A stretch of 64,000 nt of DNA from WHSO01 sp963732875 (GTDB taxonomy: Bacteria; Pseudomonadota; Alphaproteobacteria; SMXQ01), in the NCBI GenBank assembly GCA_963732875.1, contig CAVTBD010000002.1, positions 2,170,001 through 2,234,000 of the forward strand, read 5' to 3'. The notes beneath the pieces are model-generated. The model ran no database searches, was not told the DNA's origin, and was given only the letters and a program-made list of their open reading frames with translations. Of the stretch, positions 34,972 to 45,046 are shown piece after piece. Each line of letters opens with the position of its first letter. Positions within the stretch are counted from its first letter, which is position 1. A program made the translations under genes and the position numbers.

Positions 34972-36918
34972 GTGAGCCCGGGAGTGAGACGCTATCTCCG
35001 CGCCGGGTTCATCTATTTTCACGATGCGGCCATGTCGGCGGCATCGTTCTTCCTGTCGCTCGCGCTCCGGCTCGGCGGCGATCCCTGGTCCTATTCCTCC
35101 GACCTCGTCATCACCGGCACGCTCGCGTTTACAGCCGTGGCGGCGGTGGTTCTGGTGGCGATGCAGGTACACCGCGAGGTCTGGCAGTACACCTCGACGC
35201 CTGAGATTCTGCGCATCCTGCGCACCGTAACGGTCATCATCGGACTGTTCGTCGTCCTCATGTTCTGGGTGTCGCGCCTGGAGGCCATGCCGCGCTCGGC
35301 GCTGATCATCAACTGGTTCGTGCTGGTGGCCCTGATGGCGGGGCCGCGCGTGCTCTACCGCATCGTTCTGCAAGGTGGCTCGGGCGTGCTGTCGCGCGGC
35401 TCTGCGAACCGCATCCCGGTGCTGCTGATCGGCGCCAGCGATGGTACCGATCTATTTCTGCGCAGCCTCGCCACCGACTCCAACACCGAATACCGCGTGG
35501 TTGATATCGTTGACGTGTCGGGCACGCGCGTCGGCAGGCGTATCCGCGGTATCGGCGTGACGGGGACGATCGGCGACATCGACGCCATCATGGAAAAATT
35601 CGGGACGACCAACGCGCGGCCGCGCCGCTTCATCATCACCGATGAGGCGATATCCGGCCCGGAAATGGCGGCGCTGCTGGACAAGGCCGACGCGCTCGGC
35701 GTCACGCTCGCACGCCTGCCGCGCATGACCGACTTCCGTGCCGCCGCGAGCGGCCGTGTCGAGCTCCGGCCGATCGCCATCGAGGACCTGCTCGGACGCC
35801 CGCAGCAAGTGCTCGACCGCGCCGCCATGGAGCAACTGATCCACGGCCGGCGCGTGCTGGTGACCGGCGCCGGCGGCACCATCGGCGGCGAGCTCGCGCG
35901 CCAGATCGCCGCGCTCGGTCCCGCCCACCTGACGCTCCTCGACAACACCGAATATGCGCTCTACACCATCGACCTCGAGATCGGCGAACGCGCCCCGGAG
36001 CTGCCACGCGATTCGGTCCTCGCCGACGTGCGCGACCGCGAGCGGCTGCACGAGATCGTCACGCGCCATGCCCCCGATCTGGTGTTCCACGCCGCCGCGC
36101 TCAAGCACGTACCGATCGTCGAGGCCCACCCCGACGAGGGCGTGCTCACCAACGCGGTTGGCACCCGCAACGTGGCGGATGCCTGCCGCAGGGCCGGCGT
36201 CAGCGCGATGGTGCTGATCTCCACCGACAAGGCGGTCAACCCTACCGCCGTGATGGGCGCCTCCAAGCGCATCGCCGAAAGCTATTGCCAGGCGCTCAAC
36301 CTCGCCCGCGAGGCGGGTCGCGACGTCGGGCCGACGCGCTTCATCACGGTGCGCTTCGGCAATGTGCTGGGCTCGACCGGCTCGGTGGTGCCGCTGTTCA
36401 CGCGCCAGCTCGCCCAGGGCGGGCCGCTGACCGTGACCCATCCCGAGATGACCCGCTATTTCATGACCGTACGCGAGGCGGTCGAGCTGGTGCTCGAGGC
36501 GAGCGCGCTCGGCACCACCGGCGGCCCCGGAGAAACCAGCGGGGGTTCGGCCATCTACGTCCTCGACATGGGAGAGCCGGTGCGCATCATGGACCTTGCC
36601 CAGCAGATGATCCGTCTTGCCGGGCTCACGCCGGGCGACGACATCGAGATCAGGATCACCGGCCTGCGGCCGGGCGAGAAGCTGCATGAGGCCCTGTTCC
36701 ACGAATCTGAAGTAACCGAACCGACGCGCTATGCCGGCGTGCTGATCGCGCGCCCGCGTCCGCTTGACCTCGATACGCTCTCGGTCGGGATCGACGAGAT
36801 CGCAACCGCCGCCCGTGAGCACGACCGCACGCGCGTGATCGCCGCACTCACACGCCTGGTACCGGACTACGCGCCCACCGGCAGCGCACCGATGTCTGTT
36901 CGAGGGGCCGCCCGCTGA
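34972..36918 (+). CDS. Membrane-bound NDP-sugar 4,6-dehydratase (CapD/WbpM-like)
   Basis: A 648-residue protein. Four N-terminal helices (about 13-33, 46-66, 84-101, 110-128), a nucleotide-binding-like domain (about 148-270), then an SDR dehydratase (about 290-590). The cofactor motif is GAGGTIGGE (299-307). HAAALKHVP is at 373-381, and STDKAVNPTAVMGASKR (417-433) has Met428 where SDRs usually have Tyr, as in WbpM, with Lys432. It probably makes UDP-4-keto-6-deoxy-HexNAc for surface glycans. Start is GTG at 34972 with GGGAG upstream; an upstream TTG (34903) is less likely. Confidence 0.9.
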   Translation: MSPGVRRYLRAGFIYFHDAAMSAASFFLSLALRLGGDPWSYSSDLVITGTLAFTAVAAVVLVAMQVHREVWQYTSTPEILRILRTVTVIIGLFVVLMFWVSRLEAMPRSALIINWFVLVALMAGPRVLYRIVLQGGSGVLSRGSANRIPVLLIGASDGTDLFLRSLATDSNTEYRVVDIVDVSGTRVGRRIRGIGVTGTIGDIDAIMEKFGTTNARPRRFIITDEAISGPEMAALLDKADALGVTLARLPRMTDFRAAASGRVELRPIAIEDLLGRPQQVLDRAAMEQLIHGRRVLVTGAGGTIGGELARQIAALGPAHLTLLDNTEYALYTIDLEIGERAPELPRDSVLADVRDRERLHEIVTRHAPDLVFHAAALKHVPIVEAHPDEGVLTNAVGTRNVADACRRAGVSAMVLISTDKAVNPTAVMGASKRIAESYCQALNLAREAGRDVGPTRFITVRFGNVLGSTGSVVPLFTRQLAQGGPLTVTHPEMTRYFMTVREAVELVLEASALGTTGGPGETSGGSAIYVLDMGEPVRIMDLAQQMIRLAGLTPGDDIEIRITGLRPGEKLHEALFHESEVTEPTRYAGVLIARPRPLDLDTLSVGIDEIATAAREHDRTRVIAALTRLVPDYAPTGSAPMSVRGAAR

Positions 36919-36980
36919 ACTGGCTTTTTACTTCACACATCACTCCGTAACCGCCACTGCCAAGAAGAGAAAATCCTGCC

Positions 36981-38570
36981 ATGACCGCTCCCGACCTGCA
37001 GCCTGTCACCCGTGCACTGATCAGCGTTTCCGACAAGACCGGCCTCGTCGAGCTCGGCCGATATCTGGCGGGACGCAAGGTCGAGCTGGTGTCCACGGGC
37101 GGCACCGCCAAGGCGCTGCGCGACGCCGGGCTCATAGTCCGGGATGTCTCCGAGCTGACCAGCTTCCCCGAGATGATGGACGGGCGCGTCAAGACCCTGC
37201 ATCCGATGGTGCATGGCGGTCTGCTGTCACGCCGCGACAACGCGGGCGATACCGCCTCCATGAAGGAGCACGGAATCGTTCCCATCGATCTCGCCATCAT
37301 CAACCTCTATCCGTTCGAGGCGACGGTGGCGAAGGGCGCGGACTACGAGGACTGCATCGAGAACATCGATATCGGTGGACCGACGCTGATCCGCGCCGCC
37401 GCCAAGAACCACGCTTTCGTCACGGTCGTCACCGAGGCCGGTGACTACGACACGCTCAAGGCGGAGATGGACGCCCACGACGGCGCCACCGGCTTTGCCT
37501 TCCGCAAGCGGCTCGCCGCCGCCGCCTATGCCCGTACCGCGGCCTACGATGCCGCCATCTCGGGCTGGTTCGCGGGCGTGCTGGGCGAGACCTTTCCCAA
37601 GCGCGCGACCCTTGCGGGCGAGCGCGCACAGACGCTGCGCTACGGCGAGAACCCGCACCAGGAGGCGGCGTTCTATCTCGACCGCGCCCATCCGCGCCCG
37701 GGCGTCGCCACCGCGACGCAGATCCAGGGCAAGGAGCTGTCGTTCAACAATCTGAACGACACCGACGCCGCGTTCGAGCTGGTGTCCGAGTTCGAGGGAC
37801 CGGCCATCGCCATCATCAAGCACGCCAACCCGTGCGGCGTGTCGTTGGGCAACGACCTGCACGGCGCCTACCTGCGCGCGCTGTCGTGTGATCCGGTCTC
37901 GGCGTTCGGCGGCATCATCGCCGCCAACCGGCCGCTCGACGGCGCCACCGCCGAAGAGATCGCCAAATTGTTCGTGGAAGTGGTGATCGCCCCCGAAATC
38001 ACCGAGGAGGCGCAGAAGATACTCGCCAGAAAAAAGAACGTGCGCGTGCTCGCGACCGGCGCCATGGCCGATCCGAGGGCGCCCGGCATGACCGTGCGCA
38101 CGCTCGCCGGTGGCTTCCTGCTGCAGACCCGCGATTCAGGCTACGTGTCCGCCGCCGACCTGAAAGTCGTCACCAAACGCAAACCGACCGACGCCCAGAT
38201 CCGCGATCTCCTGTTTGCCTTCACCGTGTGCAAGCACGTGAAGTCGAACGCCATCGTCTACGTCAAGGCCGGCGCCACGGTCGGCATCGGCGCGGGCCAG
38301 ATGAGCCGGGTCGATTCCTCGCGCATCGCCGCGTGGAAGGCGGCCGACGCCGCCAGGACGGCGGGCGAGGCGGAAACCCGCGCCAAGGGCTCGGTGGTGG
38401 CCTCCGACGCGTTCTTCCCGTTCGCCGACGGCCTGCTGGCCGCGGCCGAGGCGGGTGCGGAAGCGGTGATCCAGCCGGGTGGTTCGATCCGCGACGAGGA
38501 CGTGATCAAGGCGGCCGATGACGCCGGCCTGGCGATGGTTCTGACGGGCATGCGCCATTTCCGGCATTGA
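36981..38570 (+). CDS. purH: Bifunctional AICAR formyltransferase / IMP cyclohydrolase
   Basis: A 529-residue cytoplasmic enzyme for the last two steps of IMP synthesis. The N-terminal cyclohydrolase (about 1-200) has ALISVSDKTGLVELG, STGGTAKALRDAG, GRVKTLHPMVHGGLL and ENIDIGGPTLIRAAAKN. The C-terminal transformylase has RYGENPHQEAAFY, IIKHANPCGVS, KHVKSNAIVYVK and ends DAGLAMVLTGMRHFRH. AAGAGAA precedes the ATG. The last 17 codons, including the stop, are repeated just downstream in a 94-bp tandem duplication. Confidence 0.96.
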   Translation: MTAPDLQPVTRALISVSDKTGLVELGRYLAGRKVELVSTGGTAKALRDAGLIVRDVSELTSFPEMMDGRVKTLHPMVHGGLLSRRDNAGDTASMKEHGIVPIDLAIINLYPFEATVAKGADYEDCIENIDIGGPTLIRAAAKNHAFVTVVTEAGDYDTLKAEMDAHDGATGFAFRKRLAAAAYARTAAYDAAISGWFAGVLGETFPKRATLAGERAQTLRYGENPHQEAAFYLDRAHPRPGVATATQIQGKELSFNNLNDTDAAFELVSEFEGPAIAIIKHANPCGVSLGNDLHGAYLRALSCDPVSAFGGIIAANRPLDGATAEEIAKLFVEVVIAPEITEEAQKILARKKNVRVLATGAMADPRAPGMTVRTLAGGFLLQTRDSGYVSAADLKVVTKRKPTDAQIRDLLFAFTVCKHVKSNAIVYVKAGATVGIGAGQMSRVDSSRIAAWKAADAARTAGEAETRAKGSVVASDAFFPFADGLLAAAEAGAEAVIQPGGSIRDEDVIKAADDAGLAMVLTGMRHFRH

Positions 38571-38707
38571 GCGCGGGCCGGCGTCATAATCTTCGTTTGC
38601 GCGCCTTCGGCGCGACGCCGGCCTGGCGATGGTCCTGACCGGTATGCGCCACTTCCGCCATTAAGCGCGGGCGGGCGTCATAGTTCTTGTTTGCGCGCTT
38701 TCAGCGC
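38520..38707 (+). repeat. 94-bp tandem repeat of the purH 3' end
   Basis: Copy 1 (38520-38613) is the last 17 codons of purH plus 43 bases; copy 2 (38614-38707) repeats all of it, with 13 differences. The six in the coding part are all third-position or stop-codon changes (GTT/GTC, ACG/ACC, GGC/GGT, CAT/CAC, CGG/CGC, TGA/TAA) and keep the peptide. A third start (GACGCCGGC, 38708) lies inside the UMF1 gene. The small hairpin GCGCC-ttc-GGCGC becomes GCGCT-ttc-AGCGC, a compensated pair. Confidence 0.9.
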
Positions 38708-39987
38708 GACGCCGGCTCCTTCAGGGGCCACAGCAGGACGAGCCCCACCACGAAGAATACGAGTACGGTCGCCATGCCGGCGCGCTGGGAGTGCGCCGCG
38801 GCGGCGACCCAGCCCAGCAGCGCCGGGCCGACGAAGGCGGTCGCCTTGCCCGAAAACGCGAACAGGCCGAACATCTCGGCGCGCAACTCGGGCGGTGCCA
38901 CGCGGGCGAGGTATGAGCGGCTCGCCGCCTGGGCTGGGCCGAAGAATACGCCAAGCGCGAGGCCAAGCCCCCAGAACCACGTCTTCGACTGCACCACCAG
39001 GATCGCCGCGCCGATCACGGTGAGCGCCACGAGCGCGATCATGATGGTGCGCTTGGCGCCGATCCAGTCGTCGAGCCAGGCAAACGCTGCGGCGCCGATG
39101 CCAGCGGTCAGGTTGAGCGCGATGCCGAACATGATCACTTCGCGCACCTCCATATTGAAGGTACCGGCAGCGTAGATGCCGCCGAAAGCGAACAGGGTGT
39201 TGAGCCCATCGATGTAGATCATGCGCGCGATGAGGAAGCGCAGGACGCCGCCGTGGCTGCCGGGCAGGCGACGGAGTGTCCTGCCGAGCTGGGCGAGGCC
39301 GTCCCGCGCCGCGCGCAGGGGGGCAACGCGCACGCGCGGCCGGTCGGGCACGAAGGCGAACAGCGGCACGGCGAACAGCGCGTACCACAGAGCCGCCACC
39401 GGCCCCGCGATGCGCACGTGCTCGGCCGCGCCCTTGTCGAGGCCGAACGGCACGGGATCGGCCTGGACAAAGCCGAACAGCACGATCGCCAGGCACACGA
39501 GACCGCCCGCGTAACCAAGTCCCCAGCCCCAGCCGGACAGCCGGCCGACGCGGTCGGCGGGCGCGATATCGGGCAGCATCGCGTTGTAGAACACGGTGCC
39601 GAGCTCGAACGCGAAGTTGGCGACGGCGAGGCCCACCAGGGCAACGCTGACGAAGCCGGGATTTGGGCGCACCCACCACAACGCGAAGGTGGCAACCACG
39701 CACAGCACCGTGAAGGCGGCGAGCCACGGCTTGCGCGCGCCGCCCCGGTCGGCAATGGCGCCGAGCACGGGCGAGGTGACGGCGATGGCGAGCGCCGACA
39801 GCGAGATCGCCACGCCCCACTGGGCCGTGCCCGAGACCACGTCTGTAGCGACCGCCCGCGTGAAATAGGCGGCGAACACGAAGGTCAGGATCACCGCCGG
39901 GAACGACGAGTTGGCCCAGTCGTAGAGACACCAGGCGATGCGGGCGCGGGTCTCCGATGTCGTCTCCCGCGCGCGCGCCGCGACCAC
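38701..39987 (-). CDS. UMF1/Atg22-like MFS transporter
   Basis: A 428-residue twelve-helix inner-membrane transporter of the UMF1 (vacuole effluxer Atg22-like) group. The N-terminal signature is IAWCLYDWANSSFPAVI, then GAIADRGGARKPWLA, ELGTVFYNAMLPDI and LSGWGWGLGYAGGL. The second half has ARMIYIDGLNTLFAFGGIYAAG and FFGPAQAASRSYLARVAP. Substrate unknown, perhaps amino acids by homology to Atg22. It starts 6 bases after the glutamate dehydrogenase stop, so it is cotranscribed. Its 3' end overlaps the start of the third partial purH-tail repeat. Confidence 0.87.
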   Translation of the reverse strand: MVAARARETTSETRARIAWCLYDWANSSFPAVILTFVFAAYFTRAVATDVVSGTAQWGVAISLSALAIAVTSPVLGAIADRGGARKPWLAAFTVLCVVATFALWWVRPNPGFVSVALVGLAVANFAFELGTVFYNAMLPDIAPADRVGRLSGWGWGLGYAGGLVCLAIVLFGFVQADPVPFGLDKGAAEHVRIAGPVAALWYALFAVPLFAFVPDRPRVRVAPLRAARDGLAQLGRTLRRLPGSHGGVLRFLIARMIYIDGLNTLFAFGGIYAAGTFNMEVREVIMFGIALNLTAGIGAAAFAWLDDWIGAKRTIMIALVALTVIGAAILVVQSKTWFWGLGLALGVFFGPAQAASRSYLARVAPPELRAEMFGLFAFSGKATAFVGPALLGWVAAAAHSQRAGMATVLVFFVVGLVLLWPLKEPASR

Positions 39988-39993
39988 CGGCGG

Positions 39994-42900
39994 CTAGCCC
40001 GTCACCAGGACGCGCAACTGGCGCGCGGCCACCGCCAGCATGGCGAGATCGGCACTGCCGGCAGCCTGCATGTCGGCGATGATCTGCTCGGTGCGGCCGA
40101 CCAGCGCCTGGCGCGTCTCGGCCCAGACTGCGACGATGGCATCACCGGCCTTGGCGCTACCGGCCGCGTCGATCACCTGCAAGACCAGCTCGTGCTGCAG
40201 GGCATAGAGGTCGTCCACCATGGCCTGAACCGCCTGACGCTGCCACGCGGTCTGGGTATCGATGCGGCGCGCCGCCGCGCGCAGCCAGTCGAACCCGAAG
40301 CGCGCGCCGATGCCGAAATAGACCTTGGCCATGTCGGGCACCCGGCCGGCGTCGCCGTCGGCGATGGAAACGATGTCGAGCGCCGCGTTCATCAACGGCA
40401 GGCTGGCGATGGACCGGGCCAGCGTCTCGGGCACGCCGGCTTCCGTGAGCGCGCCCACGCGATCCTCGAGGTTGTCGCGTGCCGATTCCGACGCGAGGCT
40501 CGGCAGCGCCCGCAGCAGCGCGGTGATGCCGGGACGAAACGCGGCGATATTGGCTTCCACGTCGAGCGGCGCTTCGCCGTTCTGCACGAACCAGGTGACG
40601 GCACGCTCCATCAGGCGCCTGATCTCGCGCAGCATGTCGGTCTGGCGCGAAGTCGGCACCTTGTTGTCGAGCGCCTCGATACCGTGCCACAGATCGTCAC
40701 AGCCGAAGCTATGGCGCACGATGGCGAAGCCGCGCGCTATGGCGTCGGCCCCCTGGCCAGTGCGCTCGGCAAGGTCGTTGACGAAGCCCGGCCCGGCGCG
40801 GTTGACGATCTGGTTGGTGACCGCGGTGACGATGATCTCGCGGCGTAGCAGGTGATGAGGAATGGCCGAGGCGAATTTCTTGCGCAGCGGCGTCGGAAAG
40901 TAGTCCACCAGATCGTGCTCGAGCAGGCGTTCGTCGGGCAGGTCGGTCTCCATCAGCGCGTCGTTGAGCGCGAGCTTGGAATGAGCGAGCAGCACCGACA
41001 TCTCGGGCCGCGTGAGGCCGAGGCCCGACTTGGCGAGCTGGGCAATGGTGTCCTCGTCGGGCAGGCCGTCGACCGTGCGGTTGACGCGGCCCTCGCGTTC
41101 CAGCGCGCGGATCAGACGCTGCATGTTGGTGAGCCGCTCGGGCGCTTCCGCCTCGGCGACCGTGAGCGCCTCGGTCTGGAGGTAATTGTCGCGCAGTACC
41201 AGCTCGGCAACCTCGTCGGTCATGTCGGCGAGTAGCTTGTCGCGCGCCTTCATGGCGAGCTTCTTGGCCGAAACCGCCTGGTTCAGCAGTATCTTGATGT
41301 TGACCTCGTGATCGGAGGTATCGACCCCCGCCGAATTGTCGATGGAATCGGTGTTGAGCCGTCCCCCCGTGCGCGCGTATTCGACACGCCCGGCCTGGGT
41401 CATGGCGAGGTTGGCGCCCTCGCCCACCACCTGGCAGCGCAGCTCGCGCCCGTTGACGCGCAAGGCGTCGTTGGCGCGGTCGCCAGCGTCCGCCTGGGAC
41501 TGTTGCGACGCCTTGACGAAGGTGCCGATGCCGCCGAACCACAGAAGCTCCACCTCGGCGGTGAGCAGGCGGTGGATCAGCTCGTCCGGGGACAGCGCGT
41601 TGGCGGTAATGCCGAAGCGCGCCTTGACCTCGGCCGAGAGCGGGATCGACTTGGCCGAACGCTCGTAGACGCCCCCACCCCTGGAGATCAGCTTGCGGTC
41701 GTAGTCCATCCAGGTCGAGCGCGCCTTGTTGAACAGACGGCGGCGTTCCTTGATCGCCTTGGCCGGATCGGGGCCGGGATCGAGGAAGATATGGACGTGA
41801 TTGAAGGCGGCGACAAGCTTCGTGTGGGGCGAGAGCAGCATGCCGTTACCGAACACGTCGCCCGCCATGTCGCCGACGCCGACGCAGGTGAAATCCTCCT
41901 TCTGGATGTCCTTGCCGATTTCGCGGAAATGCCGCTTGACCGATTCCCCACGCACCGCGTGCGGTGATGCCCATCTTCTTGTGGTCGTAGCCGACGCTGC
42001 CGCCCGAAGCATAGGCGTCGTCGAGCCAGAAGCCGTAGTCGCGCGCGATGCCGTTGGCGATGTCGGAGAACGTCGCCGTGCCCTTGTCGGCGGCGACCAC
42101 GAGATAGGGATCGTCGCCGTCGTGGCGCACCACGTCCCTGGGCGCGACGATGCGCTGGCCGACGCGGTTGTCGGTGATGTCGAGGAGTCCGTACATGAGC
42201 GTGCGGTAGCATGCGACGCCTTCGGCCTGGAACGCCTCGCGTCCGCCTTCGGCCGGCGGCCGCTTGACCACGAAGCCACCCTTGGCGCCGACCGGTACGA
42301 TCACCGGGTTTTTGATCGTCTGTGCCTTCATCAGGCCGAGGATCTCCGTGCGGAAGTCTTCGCGCCGGTCGGACCAGCGGATGCCGCCGCGCGCTACCGG
42401 CCCGCCGCGCAGGTGGATGCCTTCCATGCGCGGGCTGTAGACCCAGATCTCACGCCACGGCCGCGGCAACGGCAGATCGTCGATATCGGGGCTCGCGAGC
42501 TTGATCGAGAGGTAGGGCGCGGGCGCGCCGTCCTTGTCCGTCTGATAGTGGTTGGTCCGGAGCGAGGCGCCGACCAGATTGAGGAAGCGGCGCAGGATGC
42601 GGTCCTCATCGAGATTGGCGACGTTATCCAGCGCCTTTTCGTACTCACCCTTCAACTTTTCGAAGCGGTCCTCGGCGCCCTTGCGCGCGGCGGGATCGAA
42701 CCTGGCGTGGAACATCTCCACCAGGAGGCGCGCGAAGCCGTGGTTCCGCACGAAGGTCTCGATCATGTAGTCCTGGCTGAAGGGCACACGTGCCTGGCGC
42801 AGGTACTTGGAATAGGCGCGCACCAGGATCACGTCGCGCCAGCCGAGGTCCTCGGCAAGTACCAGCTGGTTGTAGCCGTCGTCCTCCAGCTGGCCCGCCT

Positions 42901-44854
42901 GCACGCGCGCGAAAGCATCCTCGAACAGCTCCTTCTCGCGGGTGAAGTCGTGGCGCTCGCCCGCACTGCGGCGCGCCCGGCGCTCAAGGCCGAAATCATG
43001 GATCCACACGGGCTCCATCCCCTTGGGCGTAACCTGGAACGGCACTTCCTCGATCACCTTGAGACCCATGTTTTCGAGCATGGGCAGGGCGTCCGACAGC
43101 GGCAGCGGCGCACCCGGCTGGTAGATCTTGAGCCGCAGCTCGTTCGGCCCGGCACCCTGGCGGCGATAGAGATGCAGGCCCGGCCGGCCATCCTCTATAA
43201 CCCCTTCAACCTTATCGGCGTCGTGCACCGCCTGGGACGCCGAGAAGGTATCGTGATAGACCGCGGGGAAGGCCCCGGCATAGCGACCGAACAGCGCCAC
43301 GCCGTCGCGCTCGCCATGGGCGGCGATTATGATGTCGTGCAGCTCGTCCGCCCAGGAGCGCGCGGCCGCAGCCAGGTCGCGCTCGATCATGTCGAGGTCG
43401 TACTCGATGCGCTTTGCCGGATCGGTCTGGATGATGAAGTGGATGCGCGCGAGCGCGTCGTCGCCGACCTGGGGATAGAACGCCGATACCGAACCCGAGA
43501 AGGCCTCCGACAGGATTTCCCCGAAGCGGGTCCGCAGATTCGACGAATAGACGTCCTTGGGCGTGAACACGAGGCACGACATGAAACGCCGGAACGGGTC
43601 GCGCCGCACGAACAGCGCGGTACGCTGGCGCTCCTGCAAATGCATGATGCCAAGAGCCGTTTCAAGCAGCTCGTCCTCATCAGTCTGGAACAGCTCGTCG
43701 CGCGGATAGGTTTCGAGGATGTGCAGCAGCGCCTTGCCGTCGTGGCTCGCGGGATCGAGCCCGGCGCGGATGATGCAACGGCTGATCTTGCGGCGCAGAA
43801 GAGGGATGAAACGCGGGCTCAGGTTGTAGGCGTGCGAGGTGAACAGGCCGACGAAGCGATGCTCGCCGATGGCATTGCCTTCCGGGTCGGCGATGCGCAC
43901 GCCGATGGTGTCCATGAGCGCCGGCCGGTGCACGTCCGAGCGCCGGTTCGCCTTGGAGATCGAGACGATTTCGTGCTTGGCAAGAATTTCACGGACGTCG
44001 CGCGGCAGGGTCGAGTCGTCGGCGTAGAACACGCGCGCCGACGGATCGCGCAGGATGCCGAGGCCCGTGCTCTTCACGACGTAAGCGTTCCTCGCGTCCT
44101 TCTTCTCGGTGAAGTCGTAGCGGCGATAGCCGAGAAAAGTGAAGTGATCGTCGTCGAGCCACTTGAGGAAATCGCGGATCTCGGCAAGGTCCTCGGTACT
44201 CTCCCCGGTAGCATCGGTGTCGCCGCCGGAAAGACCGTTCATGATCTCGGCGAGCTTGCTGCGCATCGCCATCCAGTCGTGGACGGCGGCACGAACCTGG
44301 TCCAGCACCCTTTCCACCGTCTTGCGGATCTCGCCGATCTCGGCGCCGGCCGCCTGGCGGTCGATCTCGACGTGCATCAGGGATTCCGAACGCTCTTTCC
44401 ATGACGCGGGCGGCCGCTTTGCCGCGCCCACCGCCTTGAGCACGCCCGAACCATCGCGCCAAACATGCATCACCGGATGGATCACGAGATGGACGTTGAG
44501 GCCACGCGCATTAAGGGCCATCGCGACCGAGTCCACCAGGAACGGCATGTTGTCGTTGACGACCTCGACCACCGTGTGGTCCGACGCCCAGCCGTGCTTG
44601 CCGGTTTCCGGGTTGAACACCCGCACCGAGAACTTGCCTGGACTGCGCTTGTGCACGAAGGCAAGGAAGCCGAGCACCTCGCCGGCAAGCTCGGAGACCT
44701 CCCGGACCTTGATGTCGTCGTAAGGCACACGTGCGAAATAGGTACGTATGAAGGCCTCACCACCCCCCGACATGGCGCTCTTGTGGGTGCGCTTGGCGCT
44801 CGCCACGATGCGCCCGATCAGCGCTTTTTTTGCTCCGTTTTCTGGCTTAGCCAT
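39994..44854 (-). pseudogene. gdhB: NAD-specific glutamate dehydrogenase (180-kDa class), one frame break
   Basis: About 1619 residues once repaired, the length of the large NAD-GDH class that oxidises glutamate to 2-oxoglutarate. The N-terminal frame runs from 44854 (MAKPENGAKKALIGRIVASA) through ACT-like regulatory domains and HLRGGPVARGGIRWSDRREDF and VPVGAKGGFVVK. It breaks at a run of four C (41946-41949; four G on the coding strand) and resumes ESVKRHFREIGKDIQKEDF, GVGDMAGDVFGNGMLLS, VGEGANLAMTQAGR and the C-terminal helical domain. Removing one G from the homopolymer restores the frame. It leads an operon with UMF1. Probably functional. Confidence 0.9.
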
Positions 44855-45046
44855 GGGTCTTGCCTCGTTTCGCGCGCGATGGGCGGTCCGGAGGGAGTCC
44901 CCCGGCAGCCGCTAACACCTTAAAACAATAAGGATTCATTCTCCAATTAGGGTTAACGGATCGTGAACTGGACGTCATCGGGCGATCCAAGACAGCCGCT
45001 CAGAACGGTGCCATAGTCGCCGCCGCAAGAAGCGAGGAGTTCGCCC

